DNA of 64,000 bases, taken from NCBI GenBank assembly GCA_037446395.1, contig JBBIIP010000016.1, positions 5,205 through 69,204 on the forward strand. Direction: 5' to 3'. The position numbers and the translations under genes were made by a program. The notes below the pieces were generated by a model. That model saw only the letters and a program-made list of their open reading frames with translations. It did no database searches and had not been told where the DNA came from. Numbering within the stretch: the first letter of the stretch is position 1; each line of letters begins with the position of its first letter. The DNA is from JAAYJT01 sp037446395 (GTDB lineage Bacteria > Bacteroidota > Bacteroidia > Bacteroidales > JAAYJT01). Positions 44,497 through 52,892 of this stretch are shown here, piece after piece.

Positions 44497-45603
44497 ATGA
44501 ACAAAAACAGCAAGATTTACATTGCCGGCCATCAGGGCATGGTTGGATCAGCATTGTGGAAAAACCTCAATGCCAAAGGATATAAAAATCTTATCGGGAA
44601 AAGCTTCGAGGAATTGGACCTGACCGACCAGGAGGCCACCGCAAATTATTTCGAAACCGAAAAGCCAGAATATGTTTTCTTAGCTGCCGCCAAGGTGGGT
44701 GGAATCGTTGCTAACAATACTTATCGGGCTGAATTTATCTTTAGCAACCTCATGATACAAAACAATGTCATACACCTGGCATACTTGAATGGCGTTAAGA
44801 AACTCCTCTTTCTTGGCAGCACCTGCATCTATCCACGCGATTGCCCACAGCCCATGAAAGAGAAATACCTGCTCACCAGCCCCCTCGAGTATACAAACGA
44901 ACCTTATGCAGTTGCCAAAATAGCTGGGATCAAAATGTGTGAAAGCTACAATCTTCAATATGGCACCAACTTTATTTCCGTGATGCCTACCAACCTCTAT
45001 GGTCCAAACGAATCCTACGATCTCGAAAAAAGCCATGTGCTTCCTGCATTGCTTCGCAAGATTCATTTGGGCAAATGCCTGGAGGAAAACAAATGGGATG
45101 AAATTCGCGCAGATCTGAACAAACGCCCAATTGAAGGGGTTAGTGGCGCTTTTAGCGATTTTAAAATTCTTCAGGTATTAAGTAAATATGGGGTAAGGCA
45201 AAAAGCTACCAGCCAAAAAAATGATGTTATGGTGGAAATTTGGGGAACCGGCAATGCAATGCGAGAGTTTATGTGGTCGGAAGACATGGCCGATGCCTGT
45301 ATTTTTATTATGCAGAATGTCAATTTCAGCGACCTCATTTTGCCCGGTAACGAAATTAGAAATACACATATAAATATTGGAACCGGAAAAGAAATTTCCA
45401 TCCGCGATTTGTCCCATATGGTAAGAACTGTGGTTGGATTCAAAGGCAGTCTTTATTTCAACACCGAAAAACCCGATGGCACATTGCGCAAACTCACCGA
45501 TCCTTCAAAACTTCACAGCCTTGGCTGGAAACATACCGTTGAACTCGATGAGGGGATAAGAAAGATGTATGATTGGTATCGGGTAGGTTTAACCTTGCCT
45601 TAA
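44497..45603 (+). CDS. fcl: GDP-L-fucose synthase
   Basis: This 368-residue SDR protein starts KIYIAGHQGMVGSALWKNL, then carries AAAKVGGIVANNTYRAEFI, LGSTCIYPRDCPQPMKE and the YxxxK in EPYAVAKIAGIKMCE. It performs the 3,5-epimerisation and 4-reduction after GMD. An insertion of about 40 residues (EEIRADLNKRP-like region to TSQKN, residues about 195-245) relative to E. coli Fcl is typical of the longer Bacteroidota form. It lies 94 bp after gmd. Confidence 0.95.
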   Translation: MNKNSKIYIAGHQGMVGSALWKNLNAKGYKNLIGKSFEELDLTDQEATANYFETEKPEYVFLAAAKVGGIVANNTYRAEFIFSNLMIQNNVIHLAYLNGVKKLLFLGSTCIYPRDCPQPMKEKYLLTSPLEYTNEPYAVAKIAGIKMCESYNLQYGTNFISVMPTNLYGPNESYDLEKSHVLPALLRKIHLGKCLEENKWDEIRADLNKRPIEGVSGAFSDFKILQVLSKYGVRQKATSQKNDVMVEIWGTGNAMREFMWSEDMADACIFIMQNVNFSDLILPGNEIRNTHINIGTGKEISIRDLSHMVRTVVGFKGSLYFNTEKPDGTLRKLTDPSKLHSLGWKHTVELDEGIRKMYDWYRVGLTLP

Positions 45604-45673
45604 ACAAAAAATTTACTTCCCAGCCTCCCATTATCTTAAAATTTTTTCGACCCACCTTAAATCAATTTGTTAA

Positions 45674-47476
45674 ATGGAATCCAGCACTTCAATCCGTAGC
45701 TCGTTGAGAAAACTCTACAGTCTTTTCAGCCGGCGCGAGAAAATCAAATCTGTCGGGTTATTGTTTTTATTGGTTTTGAATGCCCTAATGGAAATGATCG
45801 GGATCGGCGCAATTCCGGCATTTATTCTCGTGGTTTCTTCTCCGGAGAAGGTGCTGACACATCCTGTTTCGGGTGCCCTTGCTGCCTGGTTGGGCATCGA
45901 AACAGCCAGGGAGCTGTTGGTAATTGGATCTGTTGGGTTAATAGGACTATTTGTTGCAAAAGGGCTGCTGGTTGCCTTCATCGGATATATTCGTACTAGG
46001 TTCGTCCAATATAAGTACATTGACCTTTCGAGCCGTTTGTTTACCGGTTATATGTTCGCACCTTATGCTTTTCATTTGAACCGAAATTCGGCGGAACTTC
46101 TGCGAAACCTGGGCACCGAAGCCCATATAGTGGTTTACCTTGTTTTTCTACCGTTGATGGGGATTGCATTAAATATGATAACAATTGTTTTTGTGCTGGC
46201 TTTACTAATTACTGTCCAGCCTTTGTTTTCGATGGTGGCGCTTTTAAGTCTCGGCGGAACTACCTGGGCAATGATGAAAATTGTTCAAAAAAAATCCGAA
46301 AAGCATGGAAAAATAGAAGTATTGCATCGCCAAATCAGCAATCAAACAATCATTGAGGGATTATCGGGGTTTAAAGAAGCACGGGTGCTAGGAAGAGAAA
46401 TCAATTTTCTAAATCGTTACAATACAAGTATTTGGCTAAGGTCGAAAGCCCAGTTTTTTCTTGAGATGATGCAGACAATTCAGCGCCCGGTTTATGAAAC
46501 CATCACGGTAATTGGGGTTCTTGGCCTTGCCCTTGCGCTTACCGCTCACGAGGAGTCAATGGAACGGATTATTGCCGTGCTGGCTTTATTTGCAGCGGCA
46601 ACCTACCGTTTGATGCCGACGTTTAAAGAGCTCATGACACAACTCAATTATTTCAGGTATTATATTCATTCGGTTGATCCGGTTTATCAGGACATCCAGT
46701 TGCTTAGCAAATATGCAGCTTCGGAAAAACAAACTGCCGAACCGGCCTTGCCATTTCAATCGGAAATTGAAATCGAAGCACTTGACTATTATTACCCGGG
46801 AACAACTGAGGCGGCGTTGAAAGAAATCAGTTTAAAGATAAAACGAGGTACTGCCATTGCCCTGGTGGGTGAATCGGGTGCCGGAAAAACAACACTCGTG
46901 GATGCTTTGCTGGGGCTTTTACAGATAGAAAAAGGTAAAATAAGTGTTGATGGTGTTGATATTAGTAACTGTTCCCGTGCATGGCAACGCAATATCGGCT
47001 ACGTGCCTCAGAATATATTTCTGAGCGACGAATCGCTCAAACGCAATGTGGCCTTTGGATTGAACGACGAAGAAATTGATGATGAAAAATTCAGGCTCGC
47101 TGTTGCGGCAGCACAACTTAACGAGCTAATAAGCCGGCTGCCCGAAAAAGAAAATACAATGATTGGCGAACGCGGCATAAGGCTCTCAGGAGGGCAGCGC
47201 CAGCGCATCGGCATTGCCCGTGCATTGTATCACAACCCGCAACTGCTCATCATGGACGAAGGCACCTCGGCCCTCGACAACATTACCGAAAAATACGTGA
47301 TTGAAGCCATTGAGCGCCTCAAAGGCGACCGCACCATCATCATGATTGCCCACCGCCTCTCCACGGTGAAGAAATGTGATCATATATTCCTGATGAAAGA
47401 GGGAAAAATTATTGACTCGGGCACCTACGCTGAACTGATGAGCCAAAGCAAGGAATTCAGGTTGATGAATCAATAA
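45674..47476 (+). CDS. ABC half-transporter (permease plus ATPase), candidate glycolipid flippase
   Basis: This 600-residue protein has an N-terminal six-helix exporter domain (about 20-330; LLFLLVLNALMEMIGIGAIP) and a C-terminal ATPase with Walker A VGESGAGKTTLVDALLG near residue 397, signature LSGGQRQRIGIARALY near 503 and Walker B LLIMDEGTSALD near 524, followed by the H-loop MIAHRLSTV. The layout is that of MsbA and PglK. Given its place among sugar genes and the lack of a Wzx, it may flip the lipid-linked repeat unit, as PglK does in Campylobacter. The substrate is inferred from context only. Confidence 0.87.
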   Translation: MESSTSIRSSLRKLYSLFSRREKIKSVGLLFLLVLNALMEMIGIGAIPAFILVVSSPEKVLTHPVSGALAAWLGIETARELLVIGSVGLIGLFVAKGLLVAFIGYIRTRFVQYKYIDLSSRLFTGYMFAPYAFHLNRNSAELLRNLGTEAHIVVYLVFLPLMGIALNMITIVFVLALLITVQPLFSMVALLSLGGTTWAMMKIVQKKSEKHGKIEVLHRQISNQTIIEGLSGFKEARVLGREINFLNRYNTSIWLRSKAQFFLEMMQTIQRPVYETITVIGVLGLALALTAHEESMERIIAVLALFAAATYRLMPTFKELMTQLNYFRYYIHSVDPVYQDIQLLSKYAASEKQTAEPALPFQSEIEIEALDYYYPGTTEAALKEISLKIKRGTAIALVGESGAGKTTLVDALLGLLQIEKGKISVDGVDISNCSRAWQRNIGYVPQNIFLSDESLKRNVAFGLNDEEIDDEKFRLAVAAAQLNELISRLPEKENTMIGERGIRLSGGQRQRIGIARALYHNPQLLIMDEGTSALDNITEKYVIEAIERLKGDRTIIMIAHRLSTVKKCDHIFLMKEGKIIDSGTYAELMSQSKEFRLMNQ

Positions 47477-47613
47477 CTTTTCTGCCCCATAGAAAGAATT
47501 AACGCATAGCACAGCCATTACACTCGGCAAAAAAACACAACATGCCAAACGAATACAATCTATGGGATGCGCTAAGTAAACCGCACGGCGGTCTGACCAA
47601 GTACGCAGATTAC

Positions 47614-47709
47614 TGTCCACAGATTACACAGATTATACGGATTATTGTCCACAGATTACACAGATTACACGGGTTATTGTCCACAGATTACACAGATTAC
47701 ACAGATTGT
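47614..47709. repeat. Three tandem 32-bp repeats built of 9-bp subunits
   Basis: Copies begin with TGTCCACAGATTACACAG at 47614, 47646 and 47678, exactly 32 bp apart. Each reads as TTGTC plus three related 9-mers (CACAGATTA twice, then a variant such as CACGGGTTA). A partial copy (GCAGATTACTGTC) precedes them. There are no spacers between copies, so this is not a CRISPR array. The block sits 21 bp before the GxxExxY gene. Confidence 0.88.
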
Positions 47710-47729
47710 AAAGACTAAATACTGATGGT

Positions 47730-48107
47730 ATGGAGGAGAGCTTATTATATAAGGAAGAAACGTATAAGATCATTGGGGCGTTGATGGAGGTTCACAAAAC
47801 GTTAGGCTGTGGATTTCTTGAAGCCGTTTACCAGGAGGCAATTGAGCTTGAATTTAGACTGCAAAATATCCCCTTCGAAACCGAAAAGCGGATCAATATC
47901 AGCTACAAGGGAATTCAACTCGAAAAGTCATATATCGCTGATTTCGTTTGCTTCGACTCGATCATCATCGAAATAAAAGCACTCTCAGCCCTGACCACCG
48001 ACCACGAAGCTCAAATTATGAATTACCTGAAAGCAACCGGCCTGAAGGTAGGAATTCTTGTTAATTTCGGTGAGAAAAGCCTGAAATACAAACGCTTTAT
48101 ATATTAA
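47730..48107 (+). CDS. GxxExxY protein (PDDEXK_3 nuclease-like family)
   Basis: This 125-residue protein carries the name-giving motif in GCGFLEAVYQEAI (G-F-L-E-A-V-Y) near residue 29 and the core of a PD-(D/E)XK nuclease fold in IADFVCFDSIIIEIKALSAL near 72 (D, then E-I-K). This is the GxxExxY family (PF13366/TIGR04256-like). The active-site residues look intact, so nuclease activity is plausible but has not been shown for the family to my knowledge. It is unrelated to sugar metabolism and lies in a block of repeats between the ABC transporter and wecB. Confidence 0.9.
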   Translation: MEESLLYKEETYKIIGALMEVHKTLGCGFLEAVYQEAIELEFRLQNIPFETEKRINISYKGIQLEKSYIADFVCFDSIIIEIKALSALTTDHEAQIMNYLKATGLKVGILVNFGEKSLKYKRFIY

Positions 48108-48111
48108 TCCT

Positions 48112-48142
48112 TGTCCACAAAATACACAGATTACACAGATTG
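48112..48142 (+). repeat. Direct copy of the 32-bp repeat family after the GxxExxY gene
   Basis: TGTCCACAAAATACACAGATTACACAGATTG-type sequence starts 5 bp after the stop codon, in the same direction as the upstream tandem copies; it differs mainly at CACAAAATA for CACAGATTA. Confidence 0.8.
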
Positions 48143-48501
48143 CCAAGATACATTATCAATTTTATACAGAAATATACATTGCCTGAAAACCATTGGCTGA
48201 TGACCATAAGACCTGGCAATCTCAGAGCGCTGAACCAAAAGTACCAGAACATAGCATTTAAAATCTGTGTAATCCGTGAAATCTGTGGACACTGCATTTG
48301 ACCTATCTACCCATGTAAACGTATTAGAAAATTTAAACTGATAATCCGACAGTTTATTCGACCGGTATATAATTATGCGTTTAATTCATAAGCATATTAC
48401 TTTCAGATGTAGCAGCATCAAAAAATATTGCAAACAGAACATTTGCTGTATAAATAGACACAAATGCAGGCTCCTTTCTGTTTAATTTAGTAAAAAGAAA
48501 T
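48143..48501. other. Intergenic region between the GxxExxY gene and wecB
   Basis: This roughly 360-bp AT-rich stretch contains the inverted repeat copy at 48262-48291. The rest shows no recognisable gene or consensus promoter; the minus-strand frame near 48381-48584 overlaps wecB and is not supported. Confidence 0.5.
48262..48291 (-). repeat. Inverted copy of the 32-bp repeat family
   Basis: AATCTGTGTAATCCGTGAAA and the following ATCTGTGGACA is the reverse complement of TGTCCACAGATT-TCACGGATTACACAGATT, so the copy points toward the upstream block. Confidence 0.8.
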
Positions 48502-49635
48502 ATGGATAAAATAAAGATATTGTTTATTATAGGAACCAGGCCTGAGGCGATTAAGATTGCTCCAATAATCATAGAGTTGTACAAATATCCTCAGTATTTT
48601 CAACCTTTGATTTGTGTTACCGGTCAGCATCGGCAAATGCTCGATCAAGTTTTGGATTTTTTTCAGATAACACCTGATTTCGATCTCAACATAATGAAGC
48701 ACATTCAGACATTATCTGATGTTACTGCAGCGTGCGTTAAGGGTATCGAAAAAGTTCTAAGAGATTGCGCTCCTAACATTGTTTGCGTTCAAGGAGATAC
48801 GACCTCTGCATTTGCTGGAGCACTATCTGCTTTTTATTATAAGATCATCGTAGCGCATGTTGAGGCAGGTTTAAGAAGCGGAAACAAATATTCCCCATAC
48901 CCTGAAGAATTGAACAGGGTTCTTATAAGCAGACTTGCGGATCTGCATTTCGCCCCAACAGAAAAAGCCAGGGCTAATCTGGTTCACGAAGGGATAGATG
49001 AAAACATTCATGTTGTCGGCAATACAGTCATTGATGCATTGTATCTTGGTTTAAAATTAATTGAACAATCACACGTTGAAAAATATTGTTCTTTCTTTAG
49101 GATGATCGATTTCAATAAACGCATCATATTAATCACCGGTCATCGGCGAGAAAGCTTTGGCGAAGGTTGTATGAATATTTGTCATGCCATTAAACAAATT
49201 TCGAGCGATTATCCCGATGTTGAAATCGTTTATCCCGTTCATCTAAACCCAAATGTTCGTGAGCCAGTAACAAGAATTCTCAATAATGTTTCCAATATTC
49301 ATCTTATCGAACCCTTAGAATATGGATATTTCATTTGGCTCTTAAATAAATGTTTTATGGTGTTGACAGATTCTGGCGGCATACAAGAAGAGGCCCCTTC
49401 ATTGGGAAAACCCGTTTTGGTCATGCGTGATGTAACCGAACGCATGGAAGGGATAGAATCCGGCACTGCAAAACTTGTTGGGACTTCAATCGATGCGATA
49501 TACAATGAAACAAAATTGATACTTACCAGCGAACACGTATATAAGAAAATGTCAAAAGCTCACAATCCTTATGGCGATGGATTAGCTTCAAGCAGAATCG
49601 TACAGGTCATATCTAATTTCCGCATTGCTAAATAA
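48502..49635 (+). CDS. wecB: UDP-N-acetylglucosamine 2-epimerase, non-hydrolysing
   Basis: This 377-residue protein has the GT-B-like epimerase motifs: IGTRPEAIKIAPIIIEL at the start, VQGDTTSAFAGALSAFY near residue 95, HVEAGLRSGNKYSPYPEELN near 115, and near the C-terminus TDSGGIQEEAPSLGKPVLVM with TERMEGIESGTAKLVG. It makes UDP-ManNAc from UDP-GlcNAc. Base composition in this gene and the next is visibly more AT-rich than in the flanking core genes, which may mean recent acquisition. A dehydrogenase that could act on UDP-ManNAc lies 9 kb downstream. Confidence 0.94.
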   Translation: MDKIKILFIIGTRPEAIKIAPIIIELYKYPQYFQPLICVTGQHRQMLDQVLDFFQITPDFDLNIMKHIQTLSDVTAACVKGIEKVLRDCAPNIVCVQGDTTSAFAGALSAFYYKIIVAHVEAGLRSGNKYSPYPEELNRVLISRLADLHFAPTEKARANLVHEGIDENIHVVGNTVIDALYLGLKLIEQSHVEKYCSFFRMIDFNKRIILITGHRRESFGEGCMNICHAIKQISSDYPDVEIVYPVHLNPNVREPVTRILNNVSNIHLIEPLEYGYFIWLLNKCFMVLTDSGGIQEEAPSLGKPVLVMRDVTERMEGIESGTAKLVGTSIDAIYNETKLILTSEHVYKKMSKAHNPYGDGLASSRIVQVISNFRIAK

Positions 49636-49642
49636 AACAAAT

Positions 49643-50374
49643 ATGATACCTAAGAGAATTCACTACTGTTGGTTCGGAAGAGGATCAATGCCAAAACTCG
49701 CTCAAAGATGCCTTGAGTCCTGGCACAAACATTTGTCAGATTATGAATTCATACTTTGGAATGAGAATAATTTTGACATTAATTCCAATATTTATACTTG
49801 TGAGGCATACAAGGCTAAGAAGTATGCATTTGTAACTGATTTCGTTCGATTGTATGCCTTATACCACTACGGAGGGATTTATATGGATACTGATGTTGAA
49901 GTATTAAGAAATTTCGATGACTTATTGAAATTGACTGCCTTTTCCGGTTTCGAGTCAGATACTCACGTTCCGACCGGAATTATGGCTAGTGAACAACATG
50001 GTAAATGGGTAGAAGAACTACTTGAATATTACGATGACCTACATTTTATAAAACCTGACGGTACTACCGATACAACGACAAATGTTATGATAATCTCGCA
50101 AATCATGGAACAGGGTGGCTTTACGTTGGATAATACTCGTCGCGATTATAAAGGAATAGCAACATTGTTTCCTACAGAATATTTTTGCCCCAAAAAACTT
50201 GCAACAGGAGAAAGACTAATAACAGTGAATACATATTGCATTCATCATTTCGCTGGTTCATGGGTGGATCACAGTGTGATATGGAATAACAAATGGAAAA
50301 AAAGGATTAAAATCTTCATAGGCCCGCGTAATACAAAGTTAATTGTCGACCTAAAACGAAAATATTTGAAATAG
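49643..50374 (+). CDS. Glycosyltransferase with DxD sugar-binding motif (capsular polysaccharide type)
   Basis: This protein of about 243 residues starts MIPKRIHYCWFGRGSMPKLA and contains FVTDFVRLYALYHYGGIYMD with the DTD motif (MDTDVEVL) near residue 75. This is the Gly_transf_sug (GT32-like) family common in capsule and O-antigen loci. The frame opens at a TTG 18 bp upstream, inside wecB, but the ATG at 49643 gives the family N-terminus. The donor and acceptor sugars are unknown. The gene is AT-rich like wecB. Confidence 0.88.
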   Translation: MIPKRIHYCWFGRGSMPKLAQRCLESWHKHLSDYEFILWNENNFDINSNIYTCEAYKAKKYAFVTDFVRLYALYHYGGIYMDTDVEVLRNFDDLLKLTAFSGFESDTHVPTGIMASEQHGKWVEELLEYYDDLHFIKPDGTTDTTTNVMIISQIMEQGGFTLDNTRRDYKGIATLFPTEYFCPKKLATGERLITVNTYCIHHFAGSWVDHSVIWNNKWKKRIKIFIGPRNTKLIVDLKRKYLK

Positions 50375-50461
50375 TTGATATTTAATTAAATATTCCCTAT
50401 GATCTAGTTTTTATTTACTATATGTTCTTTTTAAAATTGCACTATTTTAACGACCTGATAA

Positions 50462-50584
50462 ATTACATTTGTGCTTATATTCATCCTACCCTATCACCAA
50501 ATCGATGGAGCTGAAAAGGTGCACATTAATATTATCAGGATAATAAAACTTCTGTTTGATTACTGTTCGAGTTTTCTAGATTAA
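50462..50584 (+). pseudogene. Remnant of a glycosyltransferase N-terminus
   Basis: In the interval between two glycosyltransferase genes the plus strand reads FVLIFILPYHQIDGAEKVHI and then NIIRIIKLLFDYCSSFLD before a stop. The PYHQIDGAEKVHINII segment matches the N-terminal motif of a family of Bacteroidota GT4-type transferases (PYH-xIDGAErVHLNII). Only about 40 codons survive, without an ATG or the rest of the protein, so this is a decayed gene. The remaining bases up to 50717 hold nothing I recognise. Confidence 0.6.
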
Positions 50585-50717
50585 GGTTTACCGGAGTCAA
50601 AGAGTGTGTTCATTACCTTGCTTAAAATTGAACCTAAGATCTAATCCATCAACACAGGATTTTAAAAAGTGAACAGCTCAGCTGAATCACACTAGTTTAT
50701 ACTAATAATCTTCACAA

Positions 50718-51626
50718 ATGCTACAAACGCCTGTTCTATTTATTATTTTCAACCGTCCTGACACCACTAAAAGGGTGTTTGATGAATTACGGAAAGCTAA
50801 ACCCGGCAAACTATATATTGCAGCCGACGGCCCACGTGAAGATAAAGATGGGGAAGAAGAGAAAGTAATGGAAGTTCGATCAATAGCAACCAAGGTTGAT
50901 TGGGTTTGTGAGGTAAAAACACTTTTTAGAGAAAAGAACCTTGGGTGTAAAAATGCTGTCAGTAGCGCTATCTCCTGGTTCTTTGAGAATGAACCCATGG
51001 GTATCATTCTCGAGGACGATTGCCTTCCTGATCCCTCATTCTTTGGGTTTTGTGAAGAAATGCTGGTAAAGTATAAAGATGATGAAACCATCGCAGGTAT
51101 TACCGGGGCGTTTCATATGTTAAAAAACACAACTCCCAAGCCTGCGGGGGCCTATGGCCGGATTTCTTTTCCTATTATATGGGGCTGGGCAAGCTGGCAA
51201 AGGGTTTGGAAAGAGTATGACACGGAATTAAAGGAAGTCAGCAAATCCTCAATAAAATTAGGTTCTTTATCTAAAAAAAGGGCGGAGACTCAACGATATT
51301 TTCTTCATCATTTTAATAAAGTCAGCAAAGGTGAACTGGATACCTGGGATTATCAATTTGCATACCTTGCCTTAAAAAAATCAATGTCATTCATTCACCC
51401 CTATCGCAATCTAATCAGTAATATTGGTTTTGGAGTAATGGCTACGCATACTAGAAGCAATGCCGATTACTTCTCACTGTTGCCAACCCATCCTGTAGAG
51501 CCACCATTCATCGAAATCGCCTCGAGTGAATATGATGGTTGGCTCGAACGTAATCTGTTCTCTATGCCTGGCCTGGGAAAAAGAATCGTTTATAAGATCA
51601 TAAGAATACTTCGCGGAAGTCTTTAA
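50718..51626 (+). CDS. GT-A fold glycosyltransferase (nucleotide-diphospho-sugar transferase type)
   Basis: This 302-residue protein starts MLQTPVLFIIFNRPDTTKRV and has LYIAADGPREDKDGEEEKV, then LGCKNAVSSAISWFFENEP and the metal-binding GIILEDDCLPDPSFF near residue 96. It matches the GT2-like family often annotated as nucleotide-diphospho-sugar transferases in polysaccharide loci. IWGWASWQRVWKEYD near 155 is also typical. Linkage specificity is unknown. It ends 2 bp before the next glycosyltransferase. Confidence 0.87.
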   Translation: MLQTPVLFIIFNRPDTTKRVFDELRKAKPGKLYIAADGPREDKDGEEEKVMEVRSIATKVDWVCEVKTLFREKNLGCKNAVSSAISWFFENEPMGIILEDDCLPDPSFFGFCEEMLVKYKDDETIAGITGAFHMLKNTTPKPAGAYGRISFPIIWGWASWQRVWKEYDTELKEVSKSSIKLGSLSKKRAETQRYFLHHFNKVSKGELDTWDYQFAYLALKKSMSFIHPYRNLISNIGFGVMATHTRSNADYFSLLPTHPVEPPFIEIASSEYDGWLERNLFSMPGLGKRIVYKIIRILRGSL

Positions 51627-51628
51627 TC

Positions 51629-52879
51629 ATGAAAATCCTTCACCTATGTTATTCAGACACTGAGGGTGGCGCTGCCCGCGCCGCCTATCGTCTCCACCTC
51701 GCGCTGCTCAAAAAAGATGCGGAAAGCATTATGCTGGTACAAACCAAAAGCTCTGGCAACTATACTGTGATTGGGCCGGGCAATACCCTGGGCAGGTTAA
51801 AGGTTATAATACGCTTCTTGCTTGACTCCCTCCGGGTAAGAATCTACCGTGGCCGTAATAAAACGCTTTTCAGTGCTCCCTGGCTGCCTTCTGCAGGTCT
51901 GATGAAACAGATTAAACGTCTGAACCCCGATATCGTTCACCTGCATTGGGTTCATTTTGGCATGCTGGCATTGAAGGACCTAAAAAAAATTACGGCTCCG
52001 ATTGTTTGGACGATGCACGACAATTGGGTGTTTACTGGTGGGTGTCATATAAAATGGGATTGCAAAAAGTTTACCCGGCAATGTGGCGCCTGCCCTGTGC
52101 TGGGTTCACACAGGGAGAATGATCTGAGTCGAAAAACATTCATGAAGAAGCGCCGTTTTTTTTCGAAAAAAAATAACATTGCCTTTGTCGGGGTCAGCCG
52201 GTGGATGGCAAATGAAGCCCGCAACAGTACCTTGCTCAAGGGGGCTGACATTTTTCACCTTCCAAATACCATTGACACCAGGGCATATAAAATGATTGAC
52301 CAGCAAACCTCACGTGCGCTCTGGAACCTGAATCCCAACAACAAACTGATTCTTTTTGGGGCATTTGATGCAATAAACGACATCAACAAGGGCTTTCATT
52401 TATTAAGGGAAGCATGTTCGTTTTTACCTGATCAAAACGTGGAACTGGTGATTTTCGGGTGCAGCGAGCCCAAGCAAAAAATAGAAGGCCGAACTAAAAT
52501 GACGTTTGTCGGCAGGGTTGTTGATGATACCAGCCTGGCAACGTTGTATAGTGCTGCTAATGTGGTAGTTGTTCCCAGTTTGCAGGAAAATCTCTCCAAT
52601 TGCATTCTGGAAGCTATTGCGTGTTGTACCCCTGTGGTAGCTTTCGATGTTGGCGGAAGCAGTGATCTTGTTGATCACAAGAAAAACGGGTATCTGGCAA
52701 GACCTTTTGATACGAAGGATCTGGCATCCGGTATCGAATGGATATTATCATCAGAAAACACGCACAGTCTAAACAAGGCTGCCAGACAAAAAGCAGTTGA
52801 TACCTTCGATTATGAGGTAGTGGCCACACAGTATCTGCAATTGTACACCTCAATTTTGTCAAAACGGAATCTGCCATGA
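51629..52879 (+). CDS. Glycosyltransferase family 4 protein
   Basis: This 416-residue GT-B protein has the N-terminal acceptor domain (CYSDTEGGAARAAYRLHLAL, DIVHLHWVHFGMLAL, WTMHDNWVFTGGCH) and the C-terminal donor domain with the E-x7-E motif in LQENLSNCILEAIACCTPVV near residue 320 and FDVGGSSDLVDHKKNGYLA. The GGAARAAYRLH and MHDNWxFTGGCHY-type motifs mark a subfamily frequent in Bacteroidota and cyanobacterial loci. The sugars are unknown. It is flanked by glycosyltransferases 2 and 13 bp away, so the genes are probably one transcription unit. Confidence 0.9.
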   Translation: MKILHLCYSDTEGGAARAAYRLHLALLKKDAESIMLVQTKSSGNYTVIGPGNTLGRLKVIIRFLLDSLRVRIYRGRNKTLFSAPWLPSAGLMKQIKRLNPDIVHLHWVHFGMLALKDLKKITAPIVWTMHDNWVFTGGCHIKWDCKKFTRQCGACPVLGSHRENDLSRKTFMKKRRFFSKKNNIAFVGVSRWMANEARNSTLLKGADIFHLPNTIDTRAYKMIDQQTSRALWNLNPNNKLILFGAFDAINDINKGFHLLREACSFLPDQNVELVIFGCSEPKQKIEGRTKMTFVGRVVDDTSLATLYSAANVVVVPSLQENLSNCILEAIACCTPVVAFDVGGSSDLVDHKKNGYLARPFDTKDLASGIEWILSSENTHSLNKAARQKAVDTFDYEVVATQYLQLYTSILSKRNLP

Positions 52880-52892
52880 AAATTACAAGAAT

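Larger units (their letters stand above)
47614..48291. mobile_element. Putative small repeat-bounded element carrying a GxxExxY gene
   Basis: The GxxExxY gene is bracketed by the same repeat family: three direct copies before it, one direct copy at 48112-48142 and one inverted copy at 48262-48291, so the outermost copies form terminal inverted repeats starting TGTCCACAGATT. It interrupts the otherwise continuous polysaccharide gene run. No transposase is present and no target duplication was seen, so mobility is inference. Confidence 0.4.

Noticed and set aside
47614..48291. Repeats as a CRISPR array
   Set aside because: The 32-bp copies are directly adjacent without variable spacers and no cas genes are nearby.
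48381..48584. Minus-strand hydrophobic frame, possible membrane protein fragment
   Set aside because: It overlaps the wecB N-terminus by 83 bp and matches nothing recognisable.
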